A DNA stretch of 64,000 bases, from contig QCSX01000001.1 of the NCBI GenBank assembly GCA_003209065.1, positions 61,736 through 125,735 of the forward strand, written 5' to 3'. The notes below the pieces were generated by a model. The model saw only the letters and a program-made list of their open reading frames with translations, did no database searches and had not been told where the DNA came from. A program made the translations under genes and the position numbers. Positions 1 to 11,681 of the stretch are shown one piece after another (the stretch's first letter is position 1; each line of letters opens with the position of its first letter). Source of the DNA: Prochlorococcus sp. AG-670-N10 (lineage in GTDB: Bacteria; Cyanobacteriota; Cyanobacteriia; PCC-6307; Cyanobiaceae).

Positions 1-18
1 CTTGCATAATTAATTACT

Positions 19-162
19 TTAACGGAGGAATTGCATAGCTGCTATGGCACCTAAGAAAAATACTGAAGGAATTGCAAGAGCGTGAACTGCTAACCAACGT
101 ATAGTAAAAATAGGATAAACGCGGACTTCGACAGCCTGCATTGGGGCTTGAGAATTTGACAT
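19..162 (-). CDS. psbF: Cytochrome b559 beta subunit (PsbF)
   Basis: My translation of the reverse strand gives [47 protein letters not shown]; directly downstream of psbE. Not in the ORF track because it is short. Confidence 0.95.
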   Translation of the reverse strand: MSNSQAPMQAVEVRVYPIFTIRWLAVHALAIPSVFFLGAIAAMQFLR

Positions 163-164
163 AG

Positions 165-419
165 TTATTTTGTTCTTAAATCTAATTGAGATTTAGCGTC
201 ATATCTTTGTGTTACAACAGGTGCTTTCGATTCAGAAGCCTGGAAATAACTATCCGGACGTGGAGTACCAAAAGCATCGTACGCTAAACCTGTATAAACG
301 AATAGGAAACCTGCTATAAAAATAGCTGGAAGTGTTACTGCATGAATAATCCAGTATCTTATGCTGGTAATTATTTCAAAGAATGGGCGTTCACCCGTTG
401 AACCTGCGGCCATAATCAC
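165..419 (-). CDS. psbE: Cytochrome b559 alpha subunit (PsbE)
   Basis: 84 aa; [52 protein letters not shown] is a typical PsbE sequence. Confidence 0.98.
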   Translation of the reverse strand: MIMAAGSTGERPFFEIITSIRYWIIHAVTLPAIFIAGFLFVYTGLAYDAFGTPRPDSYFQASESKAPVVTQRYDAKSQLDLRTK

Positions 420-545
420 AATTATTTACCTTACGATCTTACAAGGAAAAATCCTAAGTTTGTGGAGAAATTTACAGCTTGGTTACAGACAGTTGTTAAA
501 TTTAAAGAAATTTAAAGATTTTTTTATTTTTTTATTTATTTAAAC

Positions 546-1559
546 TCAACCGTTCCACTTCAAGATATAACCCCTTTCTCCAAGAATAAAGCCTTTTTTA
601 GAATCTAATTCATCTTTTTCTAAGAATTGAATCTTGATAAAGTTAGTTGGCAAATTTGAAGCAACAGGATCAGAATACCATGTTTTACCATCATCTTTAC
701 TAACTATCAAGGTACCATTGCCACCTCCAGCCCAGATATTTCCTTCGGGGTCCCAACCCATATCTAAATAGTTGTAACCATTTAGAATTGGAACTATTGG
801 TTTAGTCCAACTTTCTAAATCATTACTATCCTCATTAAATCTAATCTCAGCACCTCGAGATAACATCCATAAATTACCGTTTGGATTAAAACCTATACCT
901 TGTACTCTCTTACTACTCGCTCTTTGATGAGCTATCCAAGTATCACTTCCACTTTCAAGAGTAGAGAAAAAATTACCAAGACTACTTACACTTACATAAT
1001 CTCCATTAGATGTTCTTCTTAAATCTCTAATACCTCCTTGCTCGGAAGGGTCAGATACCTTGGCCTCCCATGTTTCACCACTATTTGAAGTTGTATAAAT
1101 AGCAGCTGAGGTTGTTGCCAATTCAGCAACCCCATCATCAATGGTTGAAACTAAAAAAGGCTGCCCAGGTAGTTTACCAAGAGATAACCTTGTCCAATTC
1201 TTTCCTTCATCAGTCGTATGCATAACTAAAGAGGGTTGTCCTATCAACCAACCTTCAGAACCCTTAAAGTCTATATCAAGTAAACGGAAATTCTCCTCTG
1301 CAGCAATATCTAACGATCTTTTTTCCCATGATTTCCCTCCATCATTAGATTCCATAATTAGTCTATTTGAGCCAACTAGAAATCCATGATTATTATCTAT
1401 GAAATCTATATCTAATGCATTTGACTGATCTTCAAATTGAATTGTTTCCCAGGGGCTACTCTCGCTCATTTTTACACCTGTTGAAGAACAACTACTTAAA
1501 ACAAAGCAAAGTGTAAATGTTATAAGAAGGTTTGGAATGCTAGTTAAAAATTTTTTCAT
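546..1559 (-). CDS. ycf48: Photosystem II assembly factor Ycf48/HCF136
   Basis: 337 aa lipoprotein-like N-terminus and BNR-type repeats (DGGKSWE, DEGKNWT, NSGETWE, DDGKTWY); upstream of psbEF. Confidence 0.93.
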   Translation of the reverse strand: MKKFLTSIPNLLITFTLCFVLSSCSSTGVKMSESSPWETIQFEDQSNALDIDFIDNNHGFLVGSNRLIMESNDGGKSWEKRSLDIAAEENFRLLDIDFKGSEGWLIGQPSLVMHTTDEGKNWTRLSLGKLPGQPFLVSTIDDGVAELATTSAAIYTTSNSGETWEAKVSDPSEQGGIRDLRRTSNGDYVSVSSLGNFFSTLESGSDTWIAHQRASSKRVQGIGFNPNGNLWMLSRGAEIRFNEDSNDLESWTKPIVPILNGYNYLDMGWDPEGNIWAGGGNGTLIVSKDDGKTWYSDPVASNLPTNFIKIQFLEKDELDSKKGFILGERGYILKWNG

Positions 1560-1568
1560 GGATATATC

Positions 1569-1997
1569 TTAGTGCAAAGAGTACAAAGAAAGAAAACATG
1601 CAGCTGCAAATGCTAAACCACCAAATATTAAAATATTTTTCTGCCCAGGTGGCAAACTATTGAATCCAAAGCCATAAGTTAAATTCTCTTCAAAACCACT
1701 AGGTTTTTCTCTTGGCCCTATATCTTTATATAAATTTTTACCTGCTCTACAGACTGGACAAGCAAAAGTGTTTCCATCTATTGCTGAGAAAGGGGTATTT
1801 TTAGGTATGTTTAATTTCTTATTCCCTTCGATAGGATCATAAATATATCCACAACTTCTACATTCGAATCTATTTTGTTCTAAATTAGTAATAAGTTCTT
1901 TATTTTTAAATTCTAAAAGTTTTTCAGAAGATTCTTCATTTGCTAAATCCTCAACTATTTGGTTATCCTCAGAAGATGGTTGAATGTTTTCACTCAC
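1569..1997 (-). CDS. rubA: Membrane-anchored rubredoxin (RubA-type, PSII assembly)
   Basis: FECRSCGYIYDPIEG...FACPVCRAGK rubredoxin CxxC pairs plus a C-terminal TM helix; beside ycf48/psbEF. Confidence 0.92.
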   Translation of the reverse strand: MSENIQPSSEDNQIVEDLANEESSEKLLEFKNKELITNLEQNRFECRSCGYIYDPIEGNKKLNIPKNTPFSAIDGNTFACPVCRAGKNLYKDIGPREKPSGFEENLTYGFGFNSLPPGQKNILIFGGLAFAAACFLSLYSLH

Positions 1998-2069
1998 GAT
2001 TTAGTATTTAACTTTAGAGACTCTAAAAGATTTTACTGAATTAAGCGAATTTTCCAACAATTTTTTTAA

Positions 2070-2432
2070 ATGTTTTCATTACCCGGCTACGAATATTTTT
2101 TAGGTTTTTTAATAATTGCTGCGGCAGTTCCAATTTTAGCTTTAGTTACTAACCTAATAGTTTCTCCAAAAGGAAGAACCGGAGAAAGAAAACTCACCTA
2201 CGAATCAGGGATGGAGCCTATTGGGGGAGCTTGGATTCAATTCAACATAAGATATTACATGTTTGCATTAGTATTCGTTATATTTGATGTAGAGACAGTA
2301 TTCCTTTATCCTTGGGCTGTTGCATTCAATAGACTTGGCTTACTAGCATTTATTGAAGCTTTGATATTTATTGCAATATTAGTTATTGCACTTGCTTATG
2401 CTTGGAGGAAAGGAGCTTTAGAATGGAGTTAA
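2070..2432 (+). CDS. ndhC: NAD(P)H-quinone oxidoreductase subunit 3
   Basis: 120 aa, [44 protein letters not shown]. Confidence 0.97.
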   Translation: MFSLPGYEYFLGFLIIAAAVPILALVTNLIVSPKGRTGERKLTYESGMEPIGGAWIQFNIRYYMFALVFVIFDVETVFLYPWAVAFNRLGLLAFIEALIFIAILVIALAYAWRKGALEWS

Positions 2433-2436
2433 AAAA

Positions 2437-3171
2437 TTGAACAATTCACTTTCACCAAAATCAGTTAGAGAACTTAGAGAAGAAACATGTAATCCTCTTG
2501 GTCCTCCTCAAGTAACGACTGACTTGAGCGAAAATATCATAATGACAAGCCTAGATGATCTTCATAACTGGGCTAGATTAAGTAGTCTTTGGCCTCTTTT
2601 GTACGGAACAGCTTGCTGTTTTATTGAATTTGCAGCTCTTATAGGTTCAAGATTCGATTTTGATAGATTTGGTTTAGTGCCCAGAAGTTCTCCAAGACAA
2701 GCAGATTTACTAATTGTTGCAGGAACCGTAACTATGAAAATGGCACCGGCATTAGTCAGATTATATGAGCAAATGCCTGAGCCAAAATATGTGATTGCTA
2801 TGGGGGCTTGCACCATAACAGGTGGAATGTTTAGTGCAGACTCAACTACAGCAGTAAGAGGAGTTGATAAATTAATCCCAGTTGATCTATACCTTCCTGG
2901 ATGTCCTCCTAGACCAGAAGCTATTTTTGATGCTGTTATTAAATTAAGAAAAAAAGTTGGAAATGAAAGTATTTTTGAAAGGAGTAAAGCTAAACAGACT
3001 CACAGGTATTTAACTATTGAACATAATATGAAACTTGTTTTTTCAGAAAATACTGGAGAATATTTAAATAAAAAATCTGATAAGTCTATTCAATCCTCTA
3101 AATTAGAGCAGATAGAAGAAAAGAATACCGCTAAAATTGAAAAAAACTTACTCGATAAAGAATTAAATTAA
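2437..3171 (+). CDS. ndhK: NAD(P)H-quinone oxidoreductase subunit K
   Basis: GTACCFIEF...[11 protein letters not shown]...[14 protein letters not shown] Fe-S motifs; follows ndhC. Confidence 0.97.
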   Translation: MNNSLSPKSVRELREETCNPLGPPQVTTDLSENIIMTSLDDLHNWARLSSLWPLLYGTACCFIEFAALIGSRFDFDRFGLVPRSSPRQADLLIVAGTVTMKMAPALVRLYEQMPEPKYVIAMGACTITGGMFSADSTTAVRGVDKLIPVDLYLPGCPPRPEAIFDAVIKLRKKVGNESIFERSKAKQTHRYLTIEHNMKLVFSENTGEYLNKKSDKSIQSSKLEQIEEKNTAKIEKNLLDKELN

Positions 3172-3701
3172 TGGATAAAGATAATGTACCTAAATCTTCT
3201 GAAGAAATTGTTGAACAAAGAGGAGTAGTAAGTAATCAACTTTATAAAGATGGGATTAATAACGAATCTTTAGGTCTTGATCACATAGGTGTTGAACTCC
3301 TCTCTGTGAAACCTGAGAAATTGTACGAAGCAATATCTACTTTAAAGGGATATGGTTTTAATTACCTTCAATGTCAAGGAGGTTATGATGAAGGACCAGG
3401 AAAATGTCTTGTAAGTTTTTACCATTTAATTTCTCTTGGAGATTTTCAAGAAAAAGACGTGATTAAAGAAATTAGAGTTAAAGTCTTTTTAAATCGAGAT
3501 TCAGATTTGTCTATACCTAGTCTTTATGAAATTTTCAAAGGGAGTGATTGGCAAGAAAGAGAAACTTATGATATGTATGGAATCAAGTTTAATGATCATC
3601 CAAACCCTAAAAGACTTCTGATGCCGGAGGATTGGAGAGGATGGCCTTTAAGAAAAGATTATATTCAACCTGATTTCTATGAATTACAAGATGCTTATTA
3701 A
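3171..3701 (+). CDS. ndhJ: NAD(P)H-quinone oxidoreductase subunit J
   Basis: [38 protein letters not shown]; ndhCKJ operon. Confidence 0.97.
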   Translation: MDKDNVPKSSEEIVEQRGVVSNQLYKDGINNESLGLDHIGVELLSVKPEKLYEAISTLKGYGFNYLQCQGGYDEGPGKCLVSFYHLISLGDFQEKDVIKEIRVKVFLNRDSDLSIPSLYEIFKGSDWQERETYDMYGIKFNDHPNPKRLLMPEDWRGWPLRKDYIQPDFYELQDAY

Positions 3702-3710
3702 ATAAATTTA

Positions 3711-5099
3711 TTAATTTAATTTCTTTAATTTTTTATTAATAAACATTACTGCCCTTGCAAGTCTTCGGGAGTCATGCCTAAGCGTTGGGGTTATTTTTCT
3801 TGAATAAAGAGGAGCCTGCAAAACATAGTATCCTTCTGAAATTAATTTTTCTTTATTACAAATAACTGGTACAGCTCCTCTACTTTGATAATAATCAACA
3901 AGCGGTGACTTTTCAAATTCAACTTGAGAAAGTATTGCATTAAATATTCGAGTTTTTACCCCAAAATTTAATAATTGCTTTTCTAATGCTTTGATGTGCT
4001 GATATACGTCAAGACCATCAGTTTCTCCTGGTTGAGTCATCAAATTACTTATATAAATCTTAGGAGCATTGCTTTTTAGAAGAGCATCTACAATTTCTGG
4101 GACAAGTAAATTAGGTAGCAAAGAAGTATAAAGACTTCCAGGACCAAGTACTATTAAATCTGCTTCTTTAATAGATTCAAGCGCACTAGGAAGGGCTGAT
4201 GGATTTTCGGGAAGATAACCAATCCTAGAAATCAACTTTTTTGATTGGCTTATGTTGCTTTCACCAAATATTTTTTGACCATCTTCTAATTCTGCCCAAA
4301 GCATTACGTCAGTATTTGTTGCTGGCAAAACTTGTCCTTGTACCGCTAAAACTTTACTTGAAGCCTGAACTGCCTTCTCTAAACTGCCTGTAATTGTTGT
4401 TAGAGCTGATAAAAATAGATTTCCAAAACTATGCCCTTCCAAGCCACTACCTCCTGAAAATCTGTATTGAAATAATCTTGTTAAAATGGGTTCTTCATTT
4501 GATAATGCTGCCAAGCAATTTCTTATATCTCCAGGTGGTTGAACACCTAATTGTTTTCTTAAAACCCCGCTGCTACCTCCATCATCAGAAACTGTAACTA
4601 TTGCAGTAATGTTACTACTGTAATTTTTTAAACCTTTCAATAATGTTGATAAGCCTGTTCCACCTCCAATAGCAACAATATTGGGGCCTCTATTTAATTT
4701 ACTTTTAACTCTGAGTGCCTCTACTAAAAATGTATTCTTTTCTGGAACAAGTGCTTTTTGTATAGAATTAATACTTCTATTTTGCCCAATACCAATTAAT
4801 AGAAGTCCAAATATAAAGATTAATGGCCCTAAAACTGAAATAGGCAAAATACTTGTTAAACGATTCATTATCCAGAAAAAAATTGCTATTAACCAATAAA
4901 GGGGTCTTAAATTAGTCCAGATAGCAATCCCTAATAATGTCGTTAATAATCCAATAGCGGAAGTTATCATCCATCTTTTGATTACTAGTCCAGGCAAAAG
5001 CCAACTTAGAATTCTTATAATCCTATTTATCAAACCTAAATTTGATTTCTTTAAATAAGATAAAGTTCTCTTTACTCTTTTTTTCCTCTTCTTCATCAA
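3711..5099 (-). CDS. YvcK/CofD-like gluconeogenesis factor family protein with N-terminal membrane region
   Basis: VAIGGGTGLSTLLKGLK...TVSDDGGSSGVLR...PPGDIRNCL motifs; hydrophobic N-terminal helices. Confidence 0.9.
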   Translation of the reverse strand: MMKKRKKRVKRTLSYLKKSNLGLINRIIRILSWLLPGLVIKRWMITSAIGLLTTLLGIAIWTNLRPLYWLIAIFFWIMNRLTSILPISVLGPLIFIFGLLLIGIGQNRSINSIQKALVPEKNTFLVEALRVKSKLNRGPNIVAIGGGTGLSTLLKGLKNYSSNITAIVTVSDDGGSSGVLRKQLGVQPPGDIRNCLAALSNEEPILTRLFQYRFSGGSGLEGHSFGNLFLSALTTITGSLEKAVQASSKVLAVQGQVLPATNTDVMLWAELEDGQKIFGESNISQSKKLISRIGYLPENPSALPSALESIKEADLIVLGPGSLYTSLLPNLLVPEIVDALLKSNAPKIYISNLMTQPGETDGLDVYQHIKALEKQLLNFGVKTRIFNAILSQVEFEKSPLVDYYQSRGAVPVICNKEKLISEGYYVLQAPLYSRKITPTLRHDSRRLARAVMFINKKLKKLN

Positions 5100-5229
5100 A
5101 ATTCCTCTTAATTTTTTTTCAAAATTTATAACTATAGTTAAGTAAATTATAAATCAAATACACACATCCTTTTTTTATTTTTAAAAATTAGGCAATATAT
5201 ACTTAAAGACAAAATGCTATCTATAAATT

Positions 5230-6015
5230 TTGAAAAATTCAAAACCTGCAGTAGTAACTAATAATCTCTCTATTAGTTGGGGGGAACAGAATGTCCTAAA
5301 TAAAATTAATTTAAAACTTAACGAGGGAGAAAAACTAGCTATTGTTGGCCCTTCAGGTTCTGGGAAATCAACTATATTAAAAATTTTGGCAGGTTTAATT
5401 TTACCAAATGAGGGGGAGTTAAGCATATTTGGGGAAAAACAAACTTACTTGAGATTAGATCAAACTAATCCTCCAGATGTAAGATTAGTTTTTCAGAATC
5501 CAGCTTTGTTAAGCTCTTTAACTATTGAAGAAAATGTAGGATTTATACTTCAACGGAATAAAAATTTATCTAAAAAATTTATCCAAGAAATTGTTAGAGA
5601 TTGTTTAGAAGAAGTAGGTTTATTTAATATTGAGAAAAAACTTCCGAATGAATTGAGTGGTGGCATGCAAAAAAGAGTAAGTTTTGCTAGGGCATTAATT
5701 ACCGAACAAGATTTAGATAAAAAAAATTCGCCATTATTACTTTTTGATGAACCTACTGCAGGACTCGACCCTATTGCTTCATCAAGAATTGAAGACTTAA
5801 TCAATAAGACAAATAATAAAGCCAATGGATCATCTATTGTTGTTAGTCATGTTCTTAGTACTATAGAGAGGACTTCAGAAAAAGTTGTGATACTTTATGG
5901 AGGTAAATTCAGATGGGCTGGTTCTATTGATGAATTTAAAGAAAGTAATGATCCTTATGTTTTTCAATTTAGGAATGGAAAACTTTCAGGACCAATGCAA
6001 CCAAAAGAGATTTAA
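5230..6015 (+). CDS. ABC transporter ATP-binding protein (Mla/TGD3-like lipid transport)
   Basis: GPSGSGKSTILK Walker A, LSGGMQKRVSFARAL signature, LLLFDEPTAGLDP; followed by an MCE-domain gene. Confidence 0.9.
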   Translation: MKNSKPAVVTNNLSISWGEQNVLNKINLKLNEGEKLAIVGPSGSGKSTILKILAGLILPNEGELSIFGEKQTYLRLDQTNPPDVRLVFQNPALLSSLTIEENVGFILQRNKNLSKKFIQEIVRDCLEEVGLFNIEKKLPNELSGGMQKRVSFARALITEQDLDKKNSPLLLFDEPTAGLDPIASSRIEDLINKTNNKANGSSIVVSHVLSTIERTSEKVVILYGGKFRWAGSIDEFKESNDPYVFQFRNGKLSGPMQPKEI

Positions 6016-6020
6016 ACATT

Positions 6021-6866
6021 ATGCGTAGAAGCTTACGAGACTCAATTGTAGGATTTTCCTTATTAGGAGGAATATTAATATTTACTTTTTTTTCTTTCTG
6101 GTTAAGAGGTGTAAAACTATCTTCAAAAAATTGGTATCTTTTTGCAGAATTTAACAATGCAAGCGGTTTATCAAAAAAATCCCCAGTGACTTACAGAGGG
6201 ATCTTAGTAGGTTCAATTGAAGATATTCTTTTTACTAATGAATCTATCAAAGCAAAAATTGTTCTAAATAATCCTGAAATTATTCTTCCCAAGCCAGCAT
6301 TTGCAAGAGTTGTTACCAATTCTTTTCTAGGAGGAGATGTTCAAGTATCATTAGAAACAAGTGAAAAAACAATCCCAAAGAATACTGCAAAAGCGATAAC
6401 AGAAGAATGTGATAGTAAATTAATTATTTGCCAAGGTGACACTATAACTGGAAAGCAGCTCTCTAGCCTTTCAAACATTACTAACAGGATAAATCAACTC
6501 TTAAAAGAATCAAATCAAGAAAATTTAGTTGAAAATATAGTTAATTCAATAGATCAATTTGATAGAACACAAGAAAATCTTGATGAACTTATTTATTTAT
6601 CAAAGCAGGAAATCATAAGAGTTAAACCTTTAATAAAAGAACTAACAACAGCATCAGGTCATTTAAACAATATTTTGTCTGCTATAAATGATGAAGAAAC
6701 TCTAAAAGATATTAAGTTAACGATAGACTCAGCAGAATCAATATCAGGTAAATTAGACAATATGAGTGATGATTTTGAACAATTAATGAAAGATAAAGAA
6801 TTAACTAAATCTTTAAGAGATTTAACAATTGGTTTATCAAAATTTCTTAACGAGATTTATCCATAA
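6021..6866 (+). CDS. MCE/MlaD-family substrate-binding protein
   Basis: N-terminal TM then FAEFNNASGLSKKSPVTYRGILVGSIEDI MCE motif; paired with the ABC ATPase. Confidence 0.9.
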   Translation: MRRSLRDSIVGFSLLGGILIFTFFSFWLRGVKLSSKNWYLFAEFNNASGLSKKSPVTYRGILVGSIEDILFTNESIKAKIVLNNPEIILPKPAFARVVTNSFLGGDVQVSLETSEKTIPKNTAKAITEECDSKLIICQGDTITGKQLSSLSNITNRINQLLKESNQENLVENIVNSIDQFDRTQENLDELIYLSKQEIIRVKPLIKELTTASGHLNNILSAINDEETLKDIKLTIDSAESISGKLDNMSDDFEQLMKDKELTKSLRDLTIGLSKFLNEIYP

Positions 6867-6870
6867 AAAA

Positions 6871-9024
6871 TTAAAATTCATTTATTGCATCTAAGGCCAT
6901 TGCGGCAATTGTCTTATCAGTAGCTTTAGGCAATTGCACATATTTCCCTTGTGCAACTTCTGCAAGTTCTTTCCCAAAGCCACTAGCTATAAATTTCCTT
7001 TCTGTATCTATGATTAATAACTTTATTCCTAACAAGGGATATTTAGAGGCAATATCTAATACTTCTTGTTTCAAATTCACATTTTCATTTTCATTTTCAA
7101 CTTGACCTAATGATGTACCTAATGGAACATTACCTCTCCCATCGGTTATTCCAACAACAATAACCTGACCAATATCTCCTGTAGAAAGAGCATTTTTTGC
7201 TACTTTTGCTGATTGAGTTAACCCATGAGCCAAAGGAGACCCTCCTCCACATGGCATAGTTTCTAGCCTTCTTTTTGCTGCTGTAATAGATCTTGTTGGA
7301 GGCAAAAGAACCTCAGCTTGATTCCCTCTAAAAGGTATAAGAGCTACTTCATCTCGATTTTCATAAGCCTCAGTCAAAAGTCTGATGACAGCACCTTTAG
7401 CGCTCTGCATTCTATTAAGTGCCATAGATCCACTAGCATCAACGAGAAAAATAACCAAAGCTCCTGCCTTTTTTTGAAGGAGCTTTGCTCTAAAATCATT
7501 TTCTTCAATAATTATAGTTTTATTAGGATTCTTTAATCTTCTAGATTTCTGATAAGGAGCAGCAGCTCTGAGAGTTGCATCAACAGCAATTCTTTTTACT
7601 TTACCTCTTGGAATTAAAGGTCTCACATATCGACCTCTGCTTTGACTAAGAATTACTGACCTGCTTCCACTACTTCCTGCTTTAGATTTTGCTGATGAAA
7701 AAAGTAATAAATCAGGATCTACCATGCAGGCTTCAGGATCTAAAATGAAATCTTCTGGGATTTCAGGAGTAGAATCATCTTCTCCATTAGAATTGTCTTG
7801 TTCTTCTTCTTGATTATCCTCATTTTCGTTAGAGTCAGATTCAGATTCTTCGTTACTTGACTGAGGTGGGGGTGGGCTCTGATCCTCAGGTGGTGGCGGT
7901 TGAATATCATCATCCTGAGGAGGTATTTGAGTTGCTCTTGGAAGGATCACTAATCTTACGGCCACCTTTAAATCATCAGAATTAACATTCTCATCTCCTC
8001 TCAGTGCAGCATTTGCTTTGGCAACTTTTACAGCAAATAATTCAGATCTATGTCCTTCAACACCACCTCTTAAAGCCTCATTTACCAAATATGTTATTTG
8101 TTCTTTAGTGATTTTTATATCCTTTAACCATTGTCTAGCCAAAATTAACTGAGTTGACAAATTATCCGATTCCTCAGACCATTTTTCTGAAAACTTGATG
8201 TTATTTTCGGCATGAGATAAAACAGATTTTGTTATTTCAACTCTTTGGTTATTATCTATAGATTGATCTGCAGAAAGAACAATTGCAAATCTATCTAATA
8301 CATGATCTCTTAAGGCTCCTTCTTCAGGATTATAAGTTGCGATCAAAAGTGATCTACAAGGATGAGAAAGGCTTAAACCATCTCTTTCAATATTATTTTG
8401 TTCTCTACCAGTAGCTTCAAGAATTAAATTTACAATCCCGTCATCCAATAAATTAATATCATCAACATACAAAACACCCCTATGAGCCTCTGCTAAAACT
8501 CCTGGCTGAAAAACTTGCTCACCTGTATTCAATGAAGCAGAAACATCTATAGATCCAACGAGTCTGTCTTCCGTAATTCCAATTGGAACTTGAATAAATG
8601 GAGCCTGTACAACTTTGCTTGGAATACTTTCAATTCGATTAAGGTAATCAATACCGATAGTTTTCGCTATTAATTGATTAATATTTTTATCCCACTCTTC
8701 AGGTTTAGTTGGATCTAAATTTCTACTTATAGGTCTGAAAGAAATCTTATTATCAGTTAATTTCTCGAGTATTAATTCATTATCTATTATTTCTATCGGT
8801 GGGATTAAGGAATGCAAACCTCTTGCCAATACAGACTTACCAGTACCTCTACCACCTGCAATGATTACTCCTCCTAAGCTAGGATCGACAGCTGCTAAAA
8901 GTAAAGATAGCTTTAATAAGCTGTGACCTGTAATTGCAGCTAATGGAAATGCTCTAAACGAATCCTTCTTTTGCATTAAATTCTTTATGTCTTCTTTCCC
9001 TTTTAACTTTTGTTCCAAAATCAC
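6871..9024 (-). CDS. chlD: Magnesium chelatase subunit D
   Basis: 717 aa AAA+ domain, Pro/acidic linker, C-terminal VWA domain ([14 protein letters not shown]). Confidence 0.96.
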   Translation of the reverse strand: MILEQKLKGKEDIKNLMQKKDSFRAFPLAAITGHSLLKLSLLLAAVDPSLGGVIIAGGRGTGKSVLARGLHSLIPPIEIIDNELILEKLTDNKISFRPISRNLDPTKPEEWDKNINQLIAKTIGIDYLNRIESIPSKVVQAPFIQVPIGITEDRLVGSIDVSASLNTGEQVFQPGVLAEAHRGVLYVDDINLLDDGIVNLILEATGREQNNIERDGLSLSHPCRSLLIATYNPEEGALRDHVLDRFAIVLSADQSIDNNQRVEITKSVLSHAENNIKFSEKWSEESDNLSTQLILARQWLKDIKITKEQITYLVNEALRGGVEGHRSELFAVKVAKANAALRGDENVNSDDLKVAVRLVILPRATQIPPQDDDIQPPPPEDQSPPPPQSSNEESESDSNENEDNQEEEQDNSNGEDDSTPEIPEDFILDPEACMVDPDLLLFSSAKSKAGSSGSRSVILSQSRGRYVRPLIPRGKVKRIAVDATLRAAAPYQKSRRLKNPNKTIIIEENDFRAKLLQKKAGALVIFLVDASGSMALNRMQSAKGAVIRLLTEAYENRDEVALIPFRGNQAEVLLPPTRSITAAKRRLETMPCGGGSPLAHGLTQSAKVAKNALSTGDIGQVIVVGITDGRGNVPLGTSLGQVENENENVNLKQEVLDIASKYPLLGIKLLIIDTERKFIASGFGKELAEVAQGKYVQLPKATDKTIAAMALDAINEF

Positions 9025-9072
9025 TTTAAAAATCCCTGATATAGAATTTATCCAATAACTTAGTTTTTTGTA

Positions 9073-9639
9073 GTGGAATTATCAAATCTTAATATCAAAA
9101 ATGGACTATGTATATCTCTAGGAGCAAATATTGATAGTAATTATGGTAGACCTATCGAATCATTAATAATTTGCAAACCAAAAATAGAGAACCTTATCAA
9201 GAATTGGATAATTGAATCTAAATCTTTTGAGAAAGAAATTGAATCATCAAAAGCAATTTTTTATTGGTCCTCAATATATGAAACAAGTCCTCATGGAGTT
9301 AAGGATGATCAACCAAATTATTTAAATACACTTCTTTTAGTAAAAAGTAAGTTTTTCCCAAACCTAACAACAAACAACGCAAAATTACTCCTAAGAGAAT
9401 TGAAAAATTTGGAAAGAAATTTTGGGAGAAAAAAGACACCCAATAATTTGAAATGGCTATCTAGATGTTTAGATTTAGATATTTTATGGTGGGAAGATTT
9501 TTGTTTCAAGGATGAAGAATTAATATTGCCACACCCAAGATTTATGAATCGTAATTTTGTAATATCTCCTTTGTCTGAGGTTCTAAGCAGAACACAAACA
9601 GTAAAAAAAATAGAAGAACCAAGATGGCTTGTTGATTAA
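9073..9639 (+). CDS. folK: 2-amino-4-hydroxy-6-hydroxymethyldihydropteridine pyrophosphokinase
   Basis: SLGANI..., [44 protein letters not shown] start. Confidence 0.9.
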   Translation: MELSNLNIKNGLCISLGANIDSNYGRPIESLIICKPKIENLIKNWIIESKSFEKEIESSKAIFYWSSIYETSPHGVKDDQPNYLNTLLLVKSKFFPNLTTNNAKLLLRELKNLERNFGRKKTPNNLKWLSRCLDLDILWWEDFCFKDEELILPHPRFMNRNFVISPLSEVLSRTQTVKKIEEPRWLVD

Positions 9640-9684
9640 TTTACAAAATTCTAAAATAATTGTTAGGGTATTTTTATTTAAATT

Positions 9685-10248
9685 ATGGAAGATAAAAATA
9701 ACTTCAAAAAAGCCATTTTTAAACAAAAAATATCTGAATTAAGAACAAAAAAATTTAGTTTTGAAATAAATAGAATCGAACTACCCAATGGACATGAAGA
9801 TGAATACGGACAAATAATATTCCCAAACGCTGCATTAGCTGTACCTATAACAAAGGAGAATAAAGTTATACTTCTTCGCCAATATAGATTTGCTGTATCA
9901 AGATATTTACTTGAGTTTCCAGCAGGTACTTTAGAAATAGGAGAGACCCCAATAAACTCAATCAAAAGAGAAATTCAGGAAGAGGCTGGATATAAAGCAG
10001 AAAAGTGGGATGAACTAGGTGCTCTCGTTAATGCTCCTGGATATTCAGATGAAGTAATTCATTTATTTCTTGCACGCGATTTAAGCAAATTAAACAATCA
10101 AGTAAAAGGAGATTTAGATGAAGATATAGAAGTTTTACTTATGGAACCTAAAAGTTTGGATAATTTGATTTGTAGTGGGAATGAAATTCTAGATGCAAAA
10201 ACTGTAACCGCTTGGTTTAGAGCAAAGCAATTTTTGGGAATTAAATGA
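9685..10248 (+). CDS. NUDIX hydrolase (ADP-ribose pyrophosphatase-like)
   Basis: EFPAGTLEIGETPINSIKREIQEEAGYKA Nudix box. Confidence 0.9.
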   Translation: MEDKNNFKKAIFKQKISELRTKKFSFEINRIELPNGHEDEYGQIIFPNAALAVPITKENKVILLRQYRFAVSRYLLEFPAGTLEIGETPINSIKREIQEEAGYKAEKWDELGALVNAPGYSDEVIHLFLARDLSKLNNQVKGDLDEDIEVLLMEPKSLDNLICSGNEILDAKTVTAWFRAKQFLGIK

Positions 10249-11681
10249 ATAACCCCAGAATACTTTTTTGGCATAGAAAAGATCTTCGAATCAATGATAA
10301 TAATGCTTTGAAAAAAGCATTTTCTTTATCAAATGCTATTACTTCAACATATATTTTAGATCAAAATTATTCTTACGACTTCAATGCAAAATCCAGAAAA
10401 TGGTTCCTTGCGAATTCACTCGAAGAATTAAGTAAAAATTGGAAAAACCTTGGAAGTCGATTGATTATAGACGAAGGTGATCCCTTAATTCTGATACCTA
10501 AATTAGCTAAATTAATTGATGCTAAGTTTGTTGTTTGGAATAAAGCGATAGAACCTTATGAAATTAATCGGGATTTAGAAATAAAAGATAATTTAAAAAA
10601 ATTTAATATTGAGTTTATAGAACTATGGGATCATCTATTAATAGAGCCTTCTCAAATTTTCACTGGAGGTAATAAACCATATTCAGTTTATGGTCCGTTT
10701 TACAAGAATTTAAAGTCGAAAATTAATTTTGTAAATGTGAAAAAAAATTTTAATAATATTGGTGATCTAAAAGATTTAGAAATAGGGATTAAAGAAAAAA
10801 AGAAAATTGATACATCAAGATTAATATTAGATCGATTTCATAAAAATGTAAATTTTGCTGGAGTTGAATTATGTCCTTGCAAACCAGGAGAGCTCGCTGC
10901 AGAAAAATTATTAAATCAATTTATTTGCCAAGATAAAATTGGATCTTACGAATCTTCAAGAGACTTTCCATCTCAAAATGGAACATCTTTCCTTAGCGCT
11001 TCATTAAGATTTGGGACTATAAGTATACGAAAAGTCTGGGATGCAACATTATCTTCTGACTTAATAAATATCAATAAACACAATCGTCTATCAATTGAAA
11101 CTTGGCAAAAAGAATTAGTTTGGAGAGAATTCTATCAACATTGCTTATTTAATTTTCCAGAATTAGAGAATGGACCCTATAGAAAAAAATGGGACCTTTT
11201 CCCTTGGCAAAATAATCATGAATGGTTTAGTCGATGGAGTGATGGGCAGACTGGAGTTCCTATTATTGATGCTGCAATGAGACAACTTAATAGTTCTGGT
11301 TGGATGCATAATAGATGTCGAATGATAGTGGCTTCATTTCTAGTAAAAGATCTTATTTGCAATTGGCAAATGGGTGAAGAAAAATTTATGAAGGTATTGG
11401 TTGATGGTGACTTAGCAGCAAATAATGGAGGCTGGCAGTGGAGTGCGAGTAGTGGTATGGATCCAAAACCTTTAAGAATTTTTAATCCTCATACTCAAAC
11501 AAAAAAATTTGATCCTATTTGCAAATATATTAAATTCTGGATTCCTGAATTATCTAAGGTTTCTAATGCAGATATTCTTAATGGTGAGATATCTGATTTG
11601 GAAAAAAATAATTATTCAGGGGCTTTAGTTAATCACAATATTCAGCAAAGACTTTTTAAGGATCTTTACGCACAAATCTGA
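10245..11681 (+). CDS. phrB: Deoxyribodipyrimidine photo-lyase (cryptochrome/photolyase family)
   Basis: WHRKDLRINDNNAL, ELVWREFYQH, WMHNRCRMIVASFLVKDL, NNGGWQWSASSGMDPKPLRIFNP. Confidence 0.95.
   Translation: MNNPRILFWHRKDLRINDNNALKKAFSLSNAITSTYILDQNYSYDFNAKSRKWFLANSLEELSKNWKNLGSRLIIDEGDPLILIPKLAKLIDAKFVVWNKAIEPYEINRDLEIKDNLKKFNIEFIELWDHLLIEPSQIFTGGNKPYSVYGPFYKNLKSKINFVNVKKNFNNIGDLKDLEIGIKEKKKIDTSRLILDRFHKNVNFAGVELCPCKPGELAAEKLLNQFICQDKIGSYESSRDFPSQNGTSFLSASLRFGTISIRKVWDATLSSDLININKHNRLSIETWQKELVWREFYQHCLFNFPELENGPYRKKWDLFPWQNNHEWFSRWSDGQTGVPIIDAAMRQLNSSGWMHNRCRMIVASFLVKDLICNWQMGEEKFMKVLVDGDLAANNGGWQWSASSGMDPKPLRIFNPHTQTKKFDPICKYIKFWIPELSKVSNADILNGEISDLEKNNYSGALVNHNIQQRLFKDLYAQI

Noticed and set aside
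361-543. 60-aa plus-strand ORF over the psbE start region
   Set aside because: Overlaps psbE antisense and ends in a low-complexity KFKDFFIFLFI tail from AT-rich DNA.
1141-1389. 82-aa plus-strand ORF antisense to ycf48
   Set aside because: Fully inside ycf48 on the opposite strand; composition mirrors the sense gene and shows no family signal.
7840-7920. Low-complexity Pro/acidic repeat in chlD as a mobile or repeat element
   Set aside because: The Pro-rich and Asp/Glu-rich linker between AAA+ and VWA domains is a normal ChlD feature.
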